From Zingiber officinale (lineage: Eukaryota > Streptophyta > Magnoliopsida > Zingiberales > Zingiberaceae): DNA of 64,000 nucleotides. Numbering within the stretch: the stretch's first letter is position 1; every line of letters starts with the position of its first letter. The notes below the pieces were generated by a model. That model was not told the origin of the DNA. It did not search any database and was given only the letters and a program-made list of their open reading frames with translations. Below are positions 22,590-33,782 of this stretch, piece after piece. The position numbers and the translations under genes were made by a program. The stretch covers positions 28,464,492 to 28,528,491 of the forward strand of contig NC_056004.1 of the NCBI RefSeq assembly GCF_018446385.1, in the 5' to 3' direction.

Positions 22590-22953
22590 CATTGACAACG
22601 GTTACAACCATTGTCTTTTTATTACAATGACAACAGTTTATGCACCGTTGTTCCAAGTGTTGTGAAAATATTTTCAATTACAATGGTTCATTTAACCGTT
22701 GTCTCAACTATTGTTAAAATAAAAAAAACCTTAAAGACAATGATTTTGGAAAATCATTGTAAAATATATTGTTATTTAAAAAAATCGTTGCCCTAAACGA
22801 CAACGGATAGTGTCAAACCATTATATTTTGGGATAACTGTTACATCAAAGACAATGATTTTGTCAAAAACCACTGTCTTTTATCAAATTTACAATATTTT
22901 TTCTTAAAACCGTTGTCTTTGTGGTGGTGTCTTTTAGCAGTTTTGTTGTAGTG
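22590..22953 (-). repeat. CACTA subterminal repeats and terminal inverted repeat
   Basis: Repeated GACAACGGTT / AACCGTTGTC-type decamers, with variants such as GACAATGATTTT, crowd this stretch. The outermost bases give CACTACAACAAAACTGCT on the minus strand. In En/Spm elements such subterminal motifs bind the element's own regulator protein. Confidence 0.75.
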
Positions 22954-23738
22954 ATCCTATCTCCTAAACTCGAGTTCTAGGGTTCCTTTCTCAACATCTG
23001 ATCAATCATGACCTATTGAAACCCCTCATTGTCTAGCATTTGATCACCCTCGACCTGTTAGGACTTCTCCATCAAGTGTCCTGTCAATCATTGGACTTAG
23101 ACTTTTCTCCTCATGCCAAGTGTCTGGTTCTCCGTAACCCCCTTGGACTTCCAAACACTAGGTGTCCGGTCAACCTTTGACCCACTTGGATTTTTCAATG
23201 TCTGGCTTCACTCACCAGGACTTTTCTTCACCTAGCTTCACTCACTAGGATTTTTCCACCGGGCTTCACTCACCAAAGTTTTCTCACTGCTTAACTTCAC
23301 TCATTAGGACTTCCCAATTATTTGACTTCACTCACCAAGACTTTCTATCTTCCTGACTTCACTTATTAAGACTTTTCATCTGCTTGACTTCACTCACCAG
23401 GACTTTCTTTACTACCTGATTTCACTCACTAGGACTTCTCACACCAAGTGTATAATCCTCTATGACCCACTTAGTTTTTCTTCTTCTATCAACCATCCCG
23501 TTGGTCCTTGCCTAACCTCCAGTTAGGACTTTTCTAGTCAAGTATCCAGTCAACCTTAACCTACTTGACTACTCTCTCATATCAAACTGGTCAACCTTTG
23601 ACCAGGGGAGAATTGCACTAACAATCTCCCAAATCGACAATTGCACCTATAATTTCTATATATTGTCAAACATAAAAAACTCAAGCTTGAGTCAAACTGG
23701 TAAACTTTGACTCAGGGTCAATTGCACCAACACTTGTT
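22954..23738 (-). mobile_element. LTR fragment of the outer-element family, minus orientation
   Basis: Read on the minus strand it starts TGTTGGTGCAATTGACCC at 23738, passes through CAAGCTTGAG and the GTGAGTGAAG tandem block, and ends abruptly at the CACTA terminus. It is collinear with 3625-3858 plus 16482 to about 17140. The 3' part of the LTR is missing. Confidence 0.75.
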
Positions 23739-24670
23739 ATGTGTTCAATATCATTTTTCTTTTTTTGTTTCAAAACATATATTTTATAAAACTTATTTTT
23801 TGATTAAATCTATGTTTTTAAACTTTTATGGACTTAGTCTAGGTTTTCCCCCTAGAAAGCATACACCTATAGTTTTAGGCAGCTAGCATCTCACAAACAC
23901 ATCAGGATTACCTTGCTTGTGTATTCAAACACTTAGAATGGTATAAGATACGTAAGGTCTTAACTGGACTTCTGATGTTTATATCAGTGCATCAATATAA
24001 GTTTGGGTGAAAAATATCACAGCACATTGATCAAGTTAAGCAATCCTTCTTAATAAACAATTAGTTGGATGATTTTTGCTTAACTTAACTAACTAAGTAA
24101 ATACTACTATCTTTTGGTAGATAGCTAGTAATTAAAGGCTAGACAAGTACGTAAGAACATTGTTTTTAGATGACTATTTTTAAACTAAGTTTTCATACTT
24201 TAAATTTAAACTCAAACTTAAATCCATCTAGACTAAACCTTAGTTAAACTTAATTCTTTATAAAAAAAAACTTAGTTAAGATCTAAATTAAAACTTATTT
24301 TAAAACTTAATTAAACCTAAAATTTACTTAAAATTACACTCAAAACTTAATTAAAACTTAATTAAACTTAAAACTTACTTAAAATTACACTCAAAACTTA
24401 CTTAAACCTTAAGTACACTTAAAACTTACTTAAAATTACACTCAAAATTTATTTAAACCTTAATTACACTTAAAACATATTTAAAACTTAATTAAACTTA
24501 AAACTTACTTAAAAGTACACTCAAAACTTAATTAAAACTTAATTCCACTTAAAACTTACATAAAACCTAATTAAAACCTCAATAAAACTTATTAAAACTT
24601 AATTTTAAAACTTAACCTACATCTAAATTAAAATCCAATTAAAATTAAACTGCAACTTTAATAATTAAAA
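23739..24670 (+). repeat. AT-rich stretch with a ~60-bp tandem repeat
   Basis: From about 24180 to 24650 the sequence repeats AACTTAATTAAAC, TTAAAACTTACTTAAAA and TTACACTCAAAAC in order, around six to eight degenerate units. The part before it (23739-24180) shows nothing I recognise as a gene. Confidence 0.65.
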
Positions 24671-24679
24671 CTTAAACAC

Positions 24680-26622
24680 TCAACTCCGAGGTACCTCAAA
24701 CCAATTGAGGTGTCCCGGTCAAAATTCACTCGAGGTGCTTCAAATAGTCCAAGGAACCTCCCATTGAGGTGGCAACATTCCTATTGAGACACAACTGAGG
24801 CGCCTCTAACCCAAATGGAGGCACCCTCAACAACTTGTTGAAGGCGCCTTCCACTAGGTTGAAGGCACCTCCAATTGAATTTTTAACTGCAAATAGAGGG
24901 ATTCTTCTCCATTTGCAATCTTTGATGAATGCGCCCTCCAACCGCGTTTCCCACCTATTTTTCCTTCTTTTTTTTTACACACTAATACTTCGATATGCCT
25001 CCTAGGAAACCCCTAAATCAAACCTATTAATCCAATTTTTCCATATTTACTTAATTTCTTGTATTTTGTGTGTATATCCATTATTTTAGGAAAAATTATA
25101 TTATTAATCTGTCTATTGCTACCCTCTCTACTGATGTTAGGTTTTCCATTGAGCAGCTTAGGTTACATTTTCTAGATCATATATATGTGTCTCTTAAGAC
25201 TAAGTATCTTAATAAGACCTTTTTCACGTGTCATTGTCCAAACATAGTTGAAATTATTGACTACTATCACTTAGATTGCCTAGTTTACTATAACCAAGCG
25301 ATTAACTTAGACTTATGTACCCAGTTCTATAATAATTTGGTTAAAATTGATGACTTGACATACTCCACCGCTAGTAGAGATTTAAGTTTTCCCCCTACTC
25401 TATTAGTTGACTACTTAGGACTGCAGCAGTCCACATGTCCATTTTGTATTACCCTAATAGGGAGCTACCATTTGGGGCACCCTATTTCTATATTACCTTA
25501 GATACTATTCACTTGTATTTTTTGGGGAGGGCAGAGTCCCTACTGTCACTGACTTTAGGTCCCTCTCCCTGAGGGTATAGGATTATGTCCTATATCGAGT
25601 CCTTACCACCTGTATCCTACTAGTTACATCTCGTGACGTTGCTATGATGCGTTCATCCCACTCTTTTTTTCTTTATGCATTATGTCAACGGCTAGATTTA
25701 GATATTCCCTTGCATATCTTTCATAATGTAATTCATGAATCTAACATAGTCACTCAGGGACGCATCCATATGCCCTATCACCATGTGTTGACCTCTATAT
25801 TTTGTAGGGGTAAAATGCATAAACAAGTCTCGGATGAACAGTGTCAAAAATGCCTCAGAGGTGCGAGGCACCTCAAAGCTGTGTGGAAGTGCCTAGGACC
25901 CAGCGAAGGCACTTGCACACAAATAAACTTCAGGAATAGAAGTTTAATGTGCTAAGGGACCCTTGAGCGCATTAGAGGTGCCTTGGAGTGCATCAAAGGC
26001 GTCTCGAAACTCTTGGAGGTGTCCTCGCATGGATAAAGATTGAGTGATTCAGAGTTGATAAAGGTCAGAATTTGCAAGATCAAGTTTGGGGTTGAAGTCA
26101 CCTCGGATAAGGTTGGAGGCGCCCTCAACACTCATTAAAAGCCTTATTTGTCCAGCAGCTTGAATAGAATTTTCAAATAAGCAATTACAATCCTTTTGCT
26201 GCTATGTTATTGCTCTTCTACATCCGACTGCTGTCGGCAGACTGACACCAACACATGAGCATTCCACTTCAATATCTACATGATTGGTAATGAATTTAAT
26301 TTATTTCATTTACGTTACTTCTTAAAGGAAGTGTAGTTTGTTACACTATCCTAATATTCTTCTTGTACTCGATTACTCTACCAGGAGTTTATCTGTAGAG
26401 AATTTAGTGGATTGCGCATCGCTAAATCCAAGAGGTTGGTCTTGGAGTAGGAGTTACCGAAAGCTCTTAACCAAGTAAACAAACGTGTTATATTTTTCTT
26501 GTGTTTCCTTTTTCTTTTATTCCGTTGTACACTCACTTTCCTTTGAACTTTTTAAAAATACTTGATTTTTAAATACATGTGATTCACCTCCTCCCCCCTC
26601 TCACGTAACCAACGGTCCTACA
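24680..26622 (+). mobile_element. Decayed LTR element with GGCGCC palindromes and LTR end
   Basis: It has GAGGCGCCTC- and AAGGCGCCTT-type palindromes at 24690-24930 and again at about 25855-26130, flanking a broken coding region. It ends with an LTR-like tail (AACAAACGTGTTA, TTCCGTTGTACACT, then CCTACA at about 26622) comparable to the tails of the gag-only elements. No polypurine tract, primer site or target duplication could be placed, so the borders are approximate. Confidence 0.5.
25070..25910 (+). pseudogene. Broken 'putative plant transposon protein' type domain
   Basis: Two frames, 25070-25501 and 25644 to about 25910, give segments like LCTQFYNNLVKIDDLTYSTA, then FPPTLLVDYLGL, and SSHSFFLYALCQRLDLDIPL. 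That order (a short strand, DDLTYST, a hydrophobic FLG-like helix, then a helix with a dipeptide RLD) resembles the plant-transposon domain found in the extra ORF of some LTR elements. A stop and a frame change separate the parts. The family call is from memory. Confidence 0.45.
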
Positions 26623-27385
26623 ATCATAACTCATTTTTGCATTAGAATTTTGAGCTACGTTGGATATATATATATATAAAGGAGCAACTCATAACTTCAT
26701 TGCTAAAGATGAGACAATTAATAGATGAGAGTTATAATAGAAATTGATATTCTTAAAGTAATGGAAGTATAAACTAACAGGTAAACATAAATTTCCATCT
26801 TAAAAATAAGTTTCACACAAGGCATAGCACTGCCCAATAGTCAAGCAATGTCGGGCGTGGAACTACTTAGCGACAGCTGAGCAATGCCAAGCACACCACT
26901 GCTCGACGTTGGCATAACACTGTTGGATGCAAAGTTCTCAGTAGTGGTCGAGCACTGTCGTGAGCGATAGTTCTTAGCGACGGTCGATCACTGTCGACTA
27001 AGCATTGTCGGGAGTTCGAGGTAGTTCTCGGTATCGGCCAAGAACTACCGGCTGCACATGGCAATTCTCTGCGCCTGCCGAGCATTACCGGGCGTGGCAG
27101 TTCTCAGCACCGGCAGAGCACTACCAAGCGCACCACTATCGGGCGCAGCAGTGCTCGATGCCGAAAGTCGTGGCTAAATGAGAAAAGGGGAGAGGGAGAG
27201 AGAAATACTGCTTGCTAGAGGAGAGGTCGTCGATCGCTGGAGGAGGAGAGTATGCCGAAGGAGGAGATTGTCAATTGTCGATTGTCAATCACCAATCGTC
27301 GATCACTGATCGTCGATCGCCTGAGAATGTGATCACACAAGGAAACATCAGGGGACGTGAACCTTGATATCTTCCTATATTTAAC
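26623..27385. other. Non-coding spacer with degenerate short repeats
   Basis: It holds a (TA)n stretch (about 26672-26684), then 26820-27170 with loosely repeated GAGCACTGTCG / GGCAGTTCTCAGC units of 30-40 bp. Repeated TCGTCGATC and ATTGTCAAT motifs follow at about 27225-27325. No gene is seen. Confidence 0.5.
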
Positions 27386-27387
27386 GA

Positions 27388-28395
27388 TGGATGACATGGT
27401 GTGTAAATGAGGGGTTCGATAAGGCCAGAAAGTCAATACTCAAGAAGACGTGGCAGTCAATGGTCAAGAGAACGTGACGGTTAACAGTCGAGAGAAGACG
27501 GGAGTTAGGCCTCTTCGCGTCACTAGCCGTATAATTCCCAGTCGTTCACAAGCAGGTGGGTCCGCGAGTCCAAGCCCTAGCACAAGGGTTGGACTATTGC
27601 CTGGTCTACCCCCTATTGATCGGATCTCCCCAGCTCAGGCTTTACATATGGCCTTGGCACCTTTACCAGACAACCCTCGACCGATAGTTAACTCGTGAAG
27701 GTGGGGTTCCTGGGCATAGCCTCAGATGAGCCTCGGTCGGTTCGGCATAGCTCATCCTCTTCATCAAAGCTCAGTCCTTACGACACATCCGAGCAATCAT
27801 CCCGAGCTGTCTAGAGTTTAACCTGGGCGGGACACTAAGCGACAACAGTGTCAGAGAATCGTAACCTCCTGTCAAAGAATAACTATTGTAAGTCAGAGAA
27901 TATTCTAATGTTCTACCACACACTGAGAGTGGAACCTTCCTCCTACCAATGAGAAGTCGTCGGACGTCCTCCCTCACCCGACATGCTCTGACACCCGACA
28001 TTCTCTCGCAGTGATCAGGCTCAAAAGGCAGGCAGAGTCGTATAAAAAGAGAGGTCCTCTTCATTGGCCAGGTATATGCACATCCTCACGTATCTTTAAC
28101 AGTTCTTTTTTTCTTCCTTTGTACACTGCTTTGCTGGGGAAAAAACCTGACTTGAGCGTCGGAGGGTCTGCGTCGGGGACCTTTTCCTTGGTTTCTGGTC
28201 TCTAATACTTCGTGTGCTTGTCTGAGTGTGTGCAGGACCCAATTACCACCGGGTCTGTTACTACAGACTGTTGGTTCCACGTGGGGGTTCACTTTTCTGA
28301 CGCACATACACAGGGGTGCGTCAAAGTTGTCTTTCCGTCAACACCGATGTCACCTTCGCCAGTCTTTGTTTAACTCAGATTCAGGACAAGATTGA
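27388..28395 (+). mobile_element. Gypsy Tat-type LTR, probably solo
   Basis: The end TCAGGACAAGATTGA (28381-28395) resembles the ends of the Tat-type LTRs at 35424 (CGGACAGGATCA) and 53176 (minus strand, CAGACAGGATCA). A TATA-like GTCGTATAAAAAGAGAGG lies at about 28038-28055. The start is uncertain, with TGTGTAAATGAGGGG at about 27388 the best candidate. No adjacent primer site, so a solo LTR is likely. No target duplication found. Confidence 0.6.
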
Positions 28396-28619
28396 TAGAT
28401 ATTAATTATCTGTCATTAATAGAAAGTGAATATTTACTCCAATGAAATAAATTATCCATTATTAGATAAAGTAATAAATTAAAAATCCCGACTAAATAGC
28501 ACCGGATTATTAAAGATCGTCGCTAGTAACAAACAGATAATATATATCCATCGTTAGTAATGATCATTTTTAATAAGTCGTAGTTAAATCCATTGCTAAT
28601 ACGTGATCTTGTCGTAGTG
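28396..28619 (-). mobile_element. Second CACTA transposon terminal fragment
   Basis: On the minus strand the outer end at 28619 reads CACTACGACAAGATCACG. Inside it there are repeats of the type AGCAATGGATTTAACTAC and ATTACTAACGATGGA. The family differs from the one ending at 22953. It ends about 370 bp past the bHLH stop codon. Its left part is cut by the Tat-type LTR end. Confidence 0.6.
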
Positions 28620-28884
28620 AATTAAAGATCTCAAGCTAAAAGATGAAATTTATCCTTCCTTCTCCTGTAGTATTCCACAACTTTTTAACAAAGACAATGA
28701 CCGTTGAATCCTTCAGAGAGCTGGTAAACATTATAAAATAACTATATTATTAAACAAAAAACTCAATGAATGATCCAACATGAAATTTAACACGTCCAAT
28801 GATTTGACACTTGTCCTGGAAAGAAAGACAAATCATATAATTTTTTAAAATCAGATCAGTACTTCTTCATTTAACAAGCCATTA

Positions 28885-28890
28885 TTTATT
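28885..28890 (-). terminator. Likely poly(A) signal of the bHLH gene
   Basis: AATAAA on the minus strand, about 100 nt beyond the TAG at 28994-28992. Its position suits a plant near-upstream element. Not proven. Confidence 0.4.
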
Positions 28891-28991
28891 TATCATATAT
28901 GTGTTGATATATGAACTCCAGGAAGAGTGATGATACATGCGAAAAATTAAAGAACAAAAACATTCGACTCCTACTTTTGAGGTAACATTTT

Positions 28992-30337
28992 CTAATTAAT
29001 TAAGTAATTAAACTCCTCGTGATTTGGAGATCCTTGTGTCTGGTTTAGCCCTTCCATCAGCAGGCTGATACCATCCTGCAGAGTCATTGACATATATGAT
29101 CATAAAATGCATTTTGTAATGTTTACTGTCTAGTTCTTCGTCATAAATGAGCTTGTGGGGAAATTAAAAGCCAGACCTGAGACGACAGCAAGTTGGGTCC
29201 ATGCTCTGGCGCTAAAAGACAAGGCTCCAAATACTGCTCCATCATTTGGTAATCATTTGGCACTGGGCCTGGAATTGCCTGAAAGTGAAGAATGCAAGCT
29301 GCATTATTTATAATGCTCAAGAATTTCTTAAAATTTACAGTATGAAGTTTTCGCTACCTCTGCTTGATCCATGGGGCTATCAAGGTCGATTCCAGTTAAT
29401 GAACTCATGGAAACAAGCTTCATGGAGAGAATCTGAAGTTGTTTAGATCATAGTGGATGTTAGACATATATATAAGATAGCGCTATGAATAGATTCGTGA
29501 TAACCTCTGTTAATTACCTCAATCTGATTCTGTAAACATTGCACGTAGTTGATAATCTCCTCCAAGATCAGCTGTTTTCCTTTTATCTATTGAACATCAC
29601 CATAAATTTTCAATCCAAAAATTTGCATTCGACAGAAATAATGGAGTTTCACGTAGATGCCTCTTAATTAATTACCCTGTCACAGCCAGGAACAAGGCTT
29701 TGCAAAATCTTCATTTTTTCACTTATCCTCTCCCTTCTTAGCTGAACAAATTAAAAAAAAAATAAAAGCAGAGTTCTGAATAATTAATATTATCATCTGC
29801 GAAGATAAATAAGCATATACTAAAATAGATGTAGATTATATTGATTACCCTTTCTGCGAGGCTGTGGCTATCAGTTGCTTCCCCTCTCCTCGCTCTCACA
29901 TGAATAACTCCTTTAGGGGGCTCCTCAAATTTCACTCCTTTAGCCTCTTTTCCCTTCTGTGCTCCTCCATTAACTCCTCTCTTGCTCCTTAATTTCTCAC
30001 TATTCTTGCTTTCCTTTTCTTCCTGGCAAATTAAATCGAGAAATCAAACACACGATAAAGCATGAATTCCTCGAAATGCACATCTATATTTGCTTACCTT
30101 ACAGGGCTTAGCAGTGATGGAGCTTCCGGTCGGTGAAGGCCCTGAGTTATCAACTTGCACTGACACTGAACTCTTGATATCGAAACTCTCGCTTGCTTCA
30201 GTCGCTGCGACATTAGCAATCTGTGATTTGGCTTCCAAAGAAAAGTAGTAATCAAAGCAATCTGAAAAAATATTTGCAGCGTCTCCATGATGCTCCCGGC
30301 CTGTAGAATTCACAATGGTATCGAGAAACGATGTCAT
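28992..30337 (-). CDS. bHLH transcription factor, subfamily XII (BEE/HBI-like), 7 exons
   Basis: Exons, all joined in phase 0 with GT-AG borders: 30337-30098, 30022-29849, 29741-29676, 29586-29518, 29432-29358, 29278-29177, 29075-28992. They give 269 residues with no break. The bHLH lies at about residues 133-183. Its basic region is HSLAERLRRERISEKMK, with the His133-Glu137-Arg141 triad of E-box/G-box binders; helix 2 is KQLILEEIINYVQCLQNQ. The preceding VIHVRARRGEATDS is typical of subfamily XII, whose members (BEE1, BEE3, HBI1, CIB1) act in brassinosteroid, growth and light responses. BEE proteins are about 260 aa, so length fits. Unusual: Ser-Glu-Lys-Met and a Leu after AER where Val is common. 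Expected to be nuclear and dimeric. Exact orthology is not determined. Introns are 75-107 nt. Confidence 0.93.
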
Positions 30338-30416
30338 GCTAATATTGATATGAAGATATCAAATTGCAGGCGGAGGAGAGATGGTGGTGGCTTGGTGAAG
30401 GTGCAGTGTACTGCAC

Positions 30417-30425
30417 AATTTATAG
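30417..30425 (-). promoter_or_regulatory. TATA box of the bHLH gene
   Basis: CTATAAATT on the minus strand, about 80 bp before the ATG at 30337. This would give a transcription start near 30390 and a short 5' UTR. Inferred from position only. Confidence 0.45.
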
Positions 30426-30534
30426 AAGCTTTCTTTTCACTTCGATGCATGTATCTTCACACTTTGACCCGTCTTTTCAAATTTCAGTGCCTTGGTCTAC
30501 TATCTTTCTCTCTTTCCTCTCCCCTTCTGTCTCC

Positions 30535-31093
30535 CAGTGTTGTCAAAATCTCGTGTTTATATAAAATTAGATCATAAAATGCAATTATAAATTCTTATAA
30601 TATTTTATATCATATTTTAAATTAGTTTTAAAAGAAGTCTATATATTTTTTTAATTAATCATTAAATATTTTAATCCAAATTATAACATAAATTTATATA
30701 GAGAATATTTTATTTCATATAATCATAAATTACTCATGATTTTAAACTTTTAAACAACCAAATACTTACCATAAAAACATAACATAAAATAACTTAAATG
30801 CAAACATAAATAAAACACAAGATAATAGATTAATATAAATCATTCATAGATAAATACAAATTTAAAATCATCCCAAAACGATATCTTTTGTCCAAAATGA
30901 TTTCTTTTTATTAACGACACAAAATCGATAAAATTATCTAAAAATAATGTTTTTACAAGTTTAAATGTGATTTTATGATTTTGATCCGATTTTACTTTAA
31001 TACACGATTTTATCACGATTTTACTCGATTTTCATAAGCAAATTCACGATTTTATACGATTTTAAGAGTCAACTCGCGATTTTGATAACATTG
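30535..31093. mobile_element. hAT-like MITE in the bHLH upstream region (559 bp)
   Basis: The left end is CAGTGTTGTCAAAATCTCG and the right end, inverted, is CAATGTTATCAAAATCGCG: 16 of 19 match. Inside the right end the motif ACGATTTTA repeats. Flanking 8-mers CTGTCTCC and TTCTCTCC match at 6 of 8, consistent with an old hAT-type duplication. No coding capacity. It lies 110 bp upstream of the TATA box. Confidence 0.55.
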
Positions 31094-32149
31094 TTCTCTC
31101 CCTCTCCCTCCTTTAACTCACGGTATAGTGGCAAAAGGTGACTATATTCACCTCCAACGTCCTAGTTAATTTATCCCAGAATCAATATAGAGGAAGTAAA
31201 TTATAGATGACTAGTAAACTTTGAAATAGTGATTAACACATAAGGAGAATATTTACATCATTCCGAAAGGACCACGACATTCATATGTGGATTGTAGTCA
31301 TGGACTGTAAAAGTATGAAACATCTAGCTGGCCGTGTTTAGGCTTTGAGAGTGATTGCATTTCAGGAAAATTTGTTACTAGAATTCATGTGATTTATCTA
31401 TTTCTTTATGAACAAGAGACGATAATATTAATTTTTTTAGTATTATGGGTCCTTTGATTAAATATAAATAGATAAATTATAGGAATATTTTATTTAGCAC
31501 GGTGCAAAAATGTATTTAATTTATAAGGATGCATGTATTAGTTGATTTTAATTTCTGGAGTTATTATTTTTTCTTATTTTTAATTTGTAAGTATGTCATT
31601 CGGTAAAACCAAAAGTCATCACAAATTAAGAAACCCAATGAAATGGACGTTTATTTTCATTAAAAAATATATCAAATGGACATTTTTTTTAATGATTTCA
31701 TCTCAAATTATAATAGCTACCGATAACTACTATAATATACAAAAAGTATCAAGCAATGATTATAATGTATAAAAACTAGTAATTATTATAATATATTTAG
31801 TATGAATTTAAAATTTAAAATTTATACAATATAAAAGTTATCAAATGACTAGTAAAATATAACTAGTAAATATACTTAGACTGAGTTTAGAGTTTAAGGT
31901 TTAAAATTTTAATAATTACATAACAATTTATATAATTGTTTTAAAATAATTTTGATAAAATTTAAATACTTTATATTGTAACAAATACTTGATAGTTTTT
32001 TTATGGGGTAGTTTCTATAATATTGTAATAGCTATTTGATATGTTACATTGTAACAATTACTTAGATTACTTTTATAATAATTTAAAGTTTAGAGATATT
32101 TTCGGATAAAAATATTGAAGGGACGTTTTTTTTTTATAATATGTCATGT
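31094..32149. other. AT-rich spacer upstream of the bHLH gene
   Basis: No gene is visible. It includes a short degenerate repeat (about 31700-31930) with AATTATTATAATATA and ACTAGTAAATAT-like units. Nothing else stands out. Confidence 0.5.
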
Positions 32150-32158
32150 CAGTGTCTA

Positions 32159-32329
32159 GAGAGCAGATCTCCTGGTCCGCAAATTGCGGACCAGGGGATG
32201 GTCCACTACATGTGGACCTTTGATTTGAATGAACCCCACTTATTTAAAGATGGGGTCCATTCAAATCAAAGGTCCAGATCAGTGGACCATCCCCTGATCC
32301 GCAATTTGCGGACCAGGAGATCCCTGCTG
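32159..32329. mobile_element. Hairpin MITE with 9-bp target duplication (MULE-type)
   Basis: The flanks carry a perfect 9-bp duplication CAGTGTCTA (32150-32158 and 32330-32338), the length typical of Mutator-like elements. The element is almost entirely one inverted repeat: the left arm from GATCTCCTGGTCCGC (32166) to about 32238 pairs with the right arm to GGAGATC (32322), apart from a few mismatches and a small loop. Each arm also holds its own palindrome GGTCCGCAAATTGCGGACC (one base different on the right). The outermost ~7 bases of the two ends do not match well. Confidence 0.75.
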
Positions 32330-32354
32330 CAGTGTCTACCTATAATTAGATATG

Positions 32355-32380
32355 TATTATTATTATTATTATTATTATAT
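32355..32380. repeat. (TAT)n microsatellite
   Basis: Run of about eight TAT units just after the hairpin MITE. Confidence 0.8.
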
Positions 32381-32645
32381 TAAGTCCTACCCTGCATTTA
32401 ACATCCATTGCATAATTGTTGGCCAGCTTTGAAGAAAACTTCAAAATTTATTATCGTTAAAATTTCAAAATTATTAAAATAATTTTAAGATTTTAAAACC
32501 AACACGGAAGAGATAAATTATGAATGATTACTCTTAATCTTTAGAATAATGATTAACTCATAAAAAAATTATTTAATTATCTCGATTTTACTAAGATTCA
32601 AATCCTAAATATTAAGATGATAACACCTTATATGTTAGCCTATAA

Positions 32646-32747
32646 TAAAAAAGGTAGATCCGCTACCTTAACGGCCCCCCTAGTGCCGGCCCCACGAATA
32701 TGGAGGGAGGTTCATACAGGTACACAGACCATAGGCGCATGACGAAA
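32646..32747 (-). mobile_element. SINE-like fragment (second copy)
   Basis: It shares with the insert at 60956-61099 the blocks CGGCCCCCCTAG-GCCGG-CCCACG-ATATGGAGGGAGG and ACAGGTACACAG. As there, an A-run lies on its plus-strand left side, so on the minus strand it ends in T's. It is 5'-truncated relative to the other copy and lacks the box-B-like segment. No clear target duplication. Confidence 0.55.
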
Positions 32748-33782
32748 TAAACAATCTTCATTCTGAGAAATACACAACTAGTTTTGAAGTATGCTTCTTT
32801 AAATGTAAGTTTGACCAGAAGACACTTTTATCCTCATGGCATATTGATATATGGATATACGATTCGTTCATCTTATACTTCCATCAATATATCTTTAGAT
32901 TAATAAGAAAAAAAAAATTATGGATAATTACTAATTATTACTATAAATAATAAAACATGAGAAAAAATATACTCGCATATTTTAAAATTTAACTTAAAAT
33001 TTTATATAATAATATTTCATATTTTAATCATGCACCAACTAAAGGAACTTAGATTAAGGATATTCAAGCCTCAAGCGGTGAAGTAGGAAAAATACCAGAT
33101 TTGTGTGGTGATTTGTAAAAAAAAAAACAAAAGAAAAAAAAAAACTATTGCAAAGTAGGTTAAATCGTTATTTGTGCCATATCCACATGCATATTTAAAA
33201 TAAAAAATAAAAAAATTGGCCGGTAGCTAGATGATATGTAGCCCGCACAGCTACTATTTTAGTAGCATCATATATCGTTTTCAGCTACAGTTATCTATGG
33301 AGTTAATTTTTATTTAAAATATCGTTTTTGTCATTACTATTATAAGCTTTAAAACATAATTAAGTACATGATCACTTTCTCAAATATTGACGATTCGAAT
33401 TTTAATTCCGATGCATTATAAAATATATTTTTCAGCTAAATAAAAATTTAGAATGCATTCATGCCTATTTCCTTCTAAAAAAATATATAATTTAAAATAA
33501 AAAAATATTTTATTAAATTTATATATTTATTTTTCTTTATACTATATAACAGTTTTTCTATTTTTTTTCCTATCTCCTATATAATATTTAGAGAATGAAA
33601 TTAATTTTTTAAAATTTTAAAAAGTACTATTTATAAATATAAAATTTAAAAAATCAATAGGATAATTGATGAAAATTTTTTAAATTACCCTATTTAAAAT
33701 TTAGAATAAAACTTTTAGATATGATAATTGTTATGAATGCTTTTATGCATGTTTCCAAATTTATCTAATGTCATTTTCGAAA
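32748..33782. other. AT-rich spacer
   Basis: Homopolymer A and T tracts and no gene-like frame. Nothing recognised. Confidence 0.5.

Larger units (their letters stand above)
19675..22953 (-). mobile_element. CACTA (En/Spm) transposon end with captured gene fragments
   Basis: The right end at 22953 reads, on the minus strand, CACTACAACAAAACTGC, a standard CACTA terminus. Up to ~380 bp inside it there are many subterminal copies of the GACAACGGTT motif in both orientations (22590-22920). The left terminus is not found; the outer retroelement's LTR abuts at 19674, so it may have inserted within this transposon. Several minus-strand stretches here look like host exons with splice sites (see separate entries). 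No transposase is visible. Confidence 0.75.

Noticed and set aside
29246..29446. Plus-strand 66-codon frame across the bHLH gene
   Set aside because: It is the shadow of exons 5 and 6 of the minus-strand gene.
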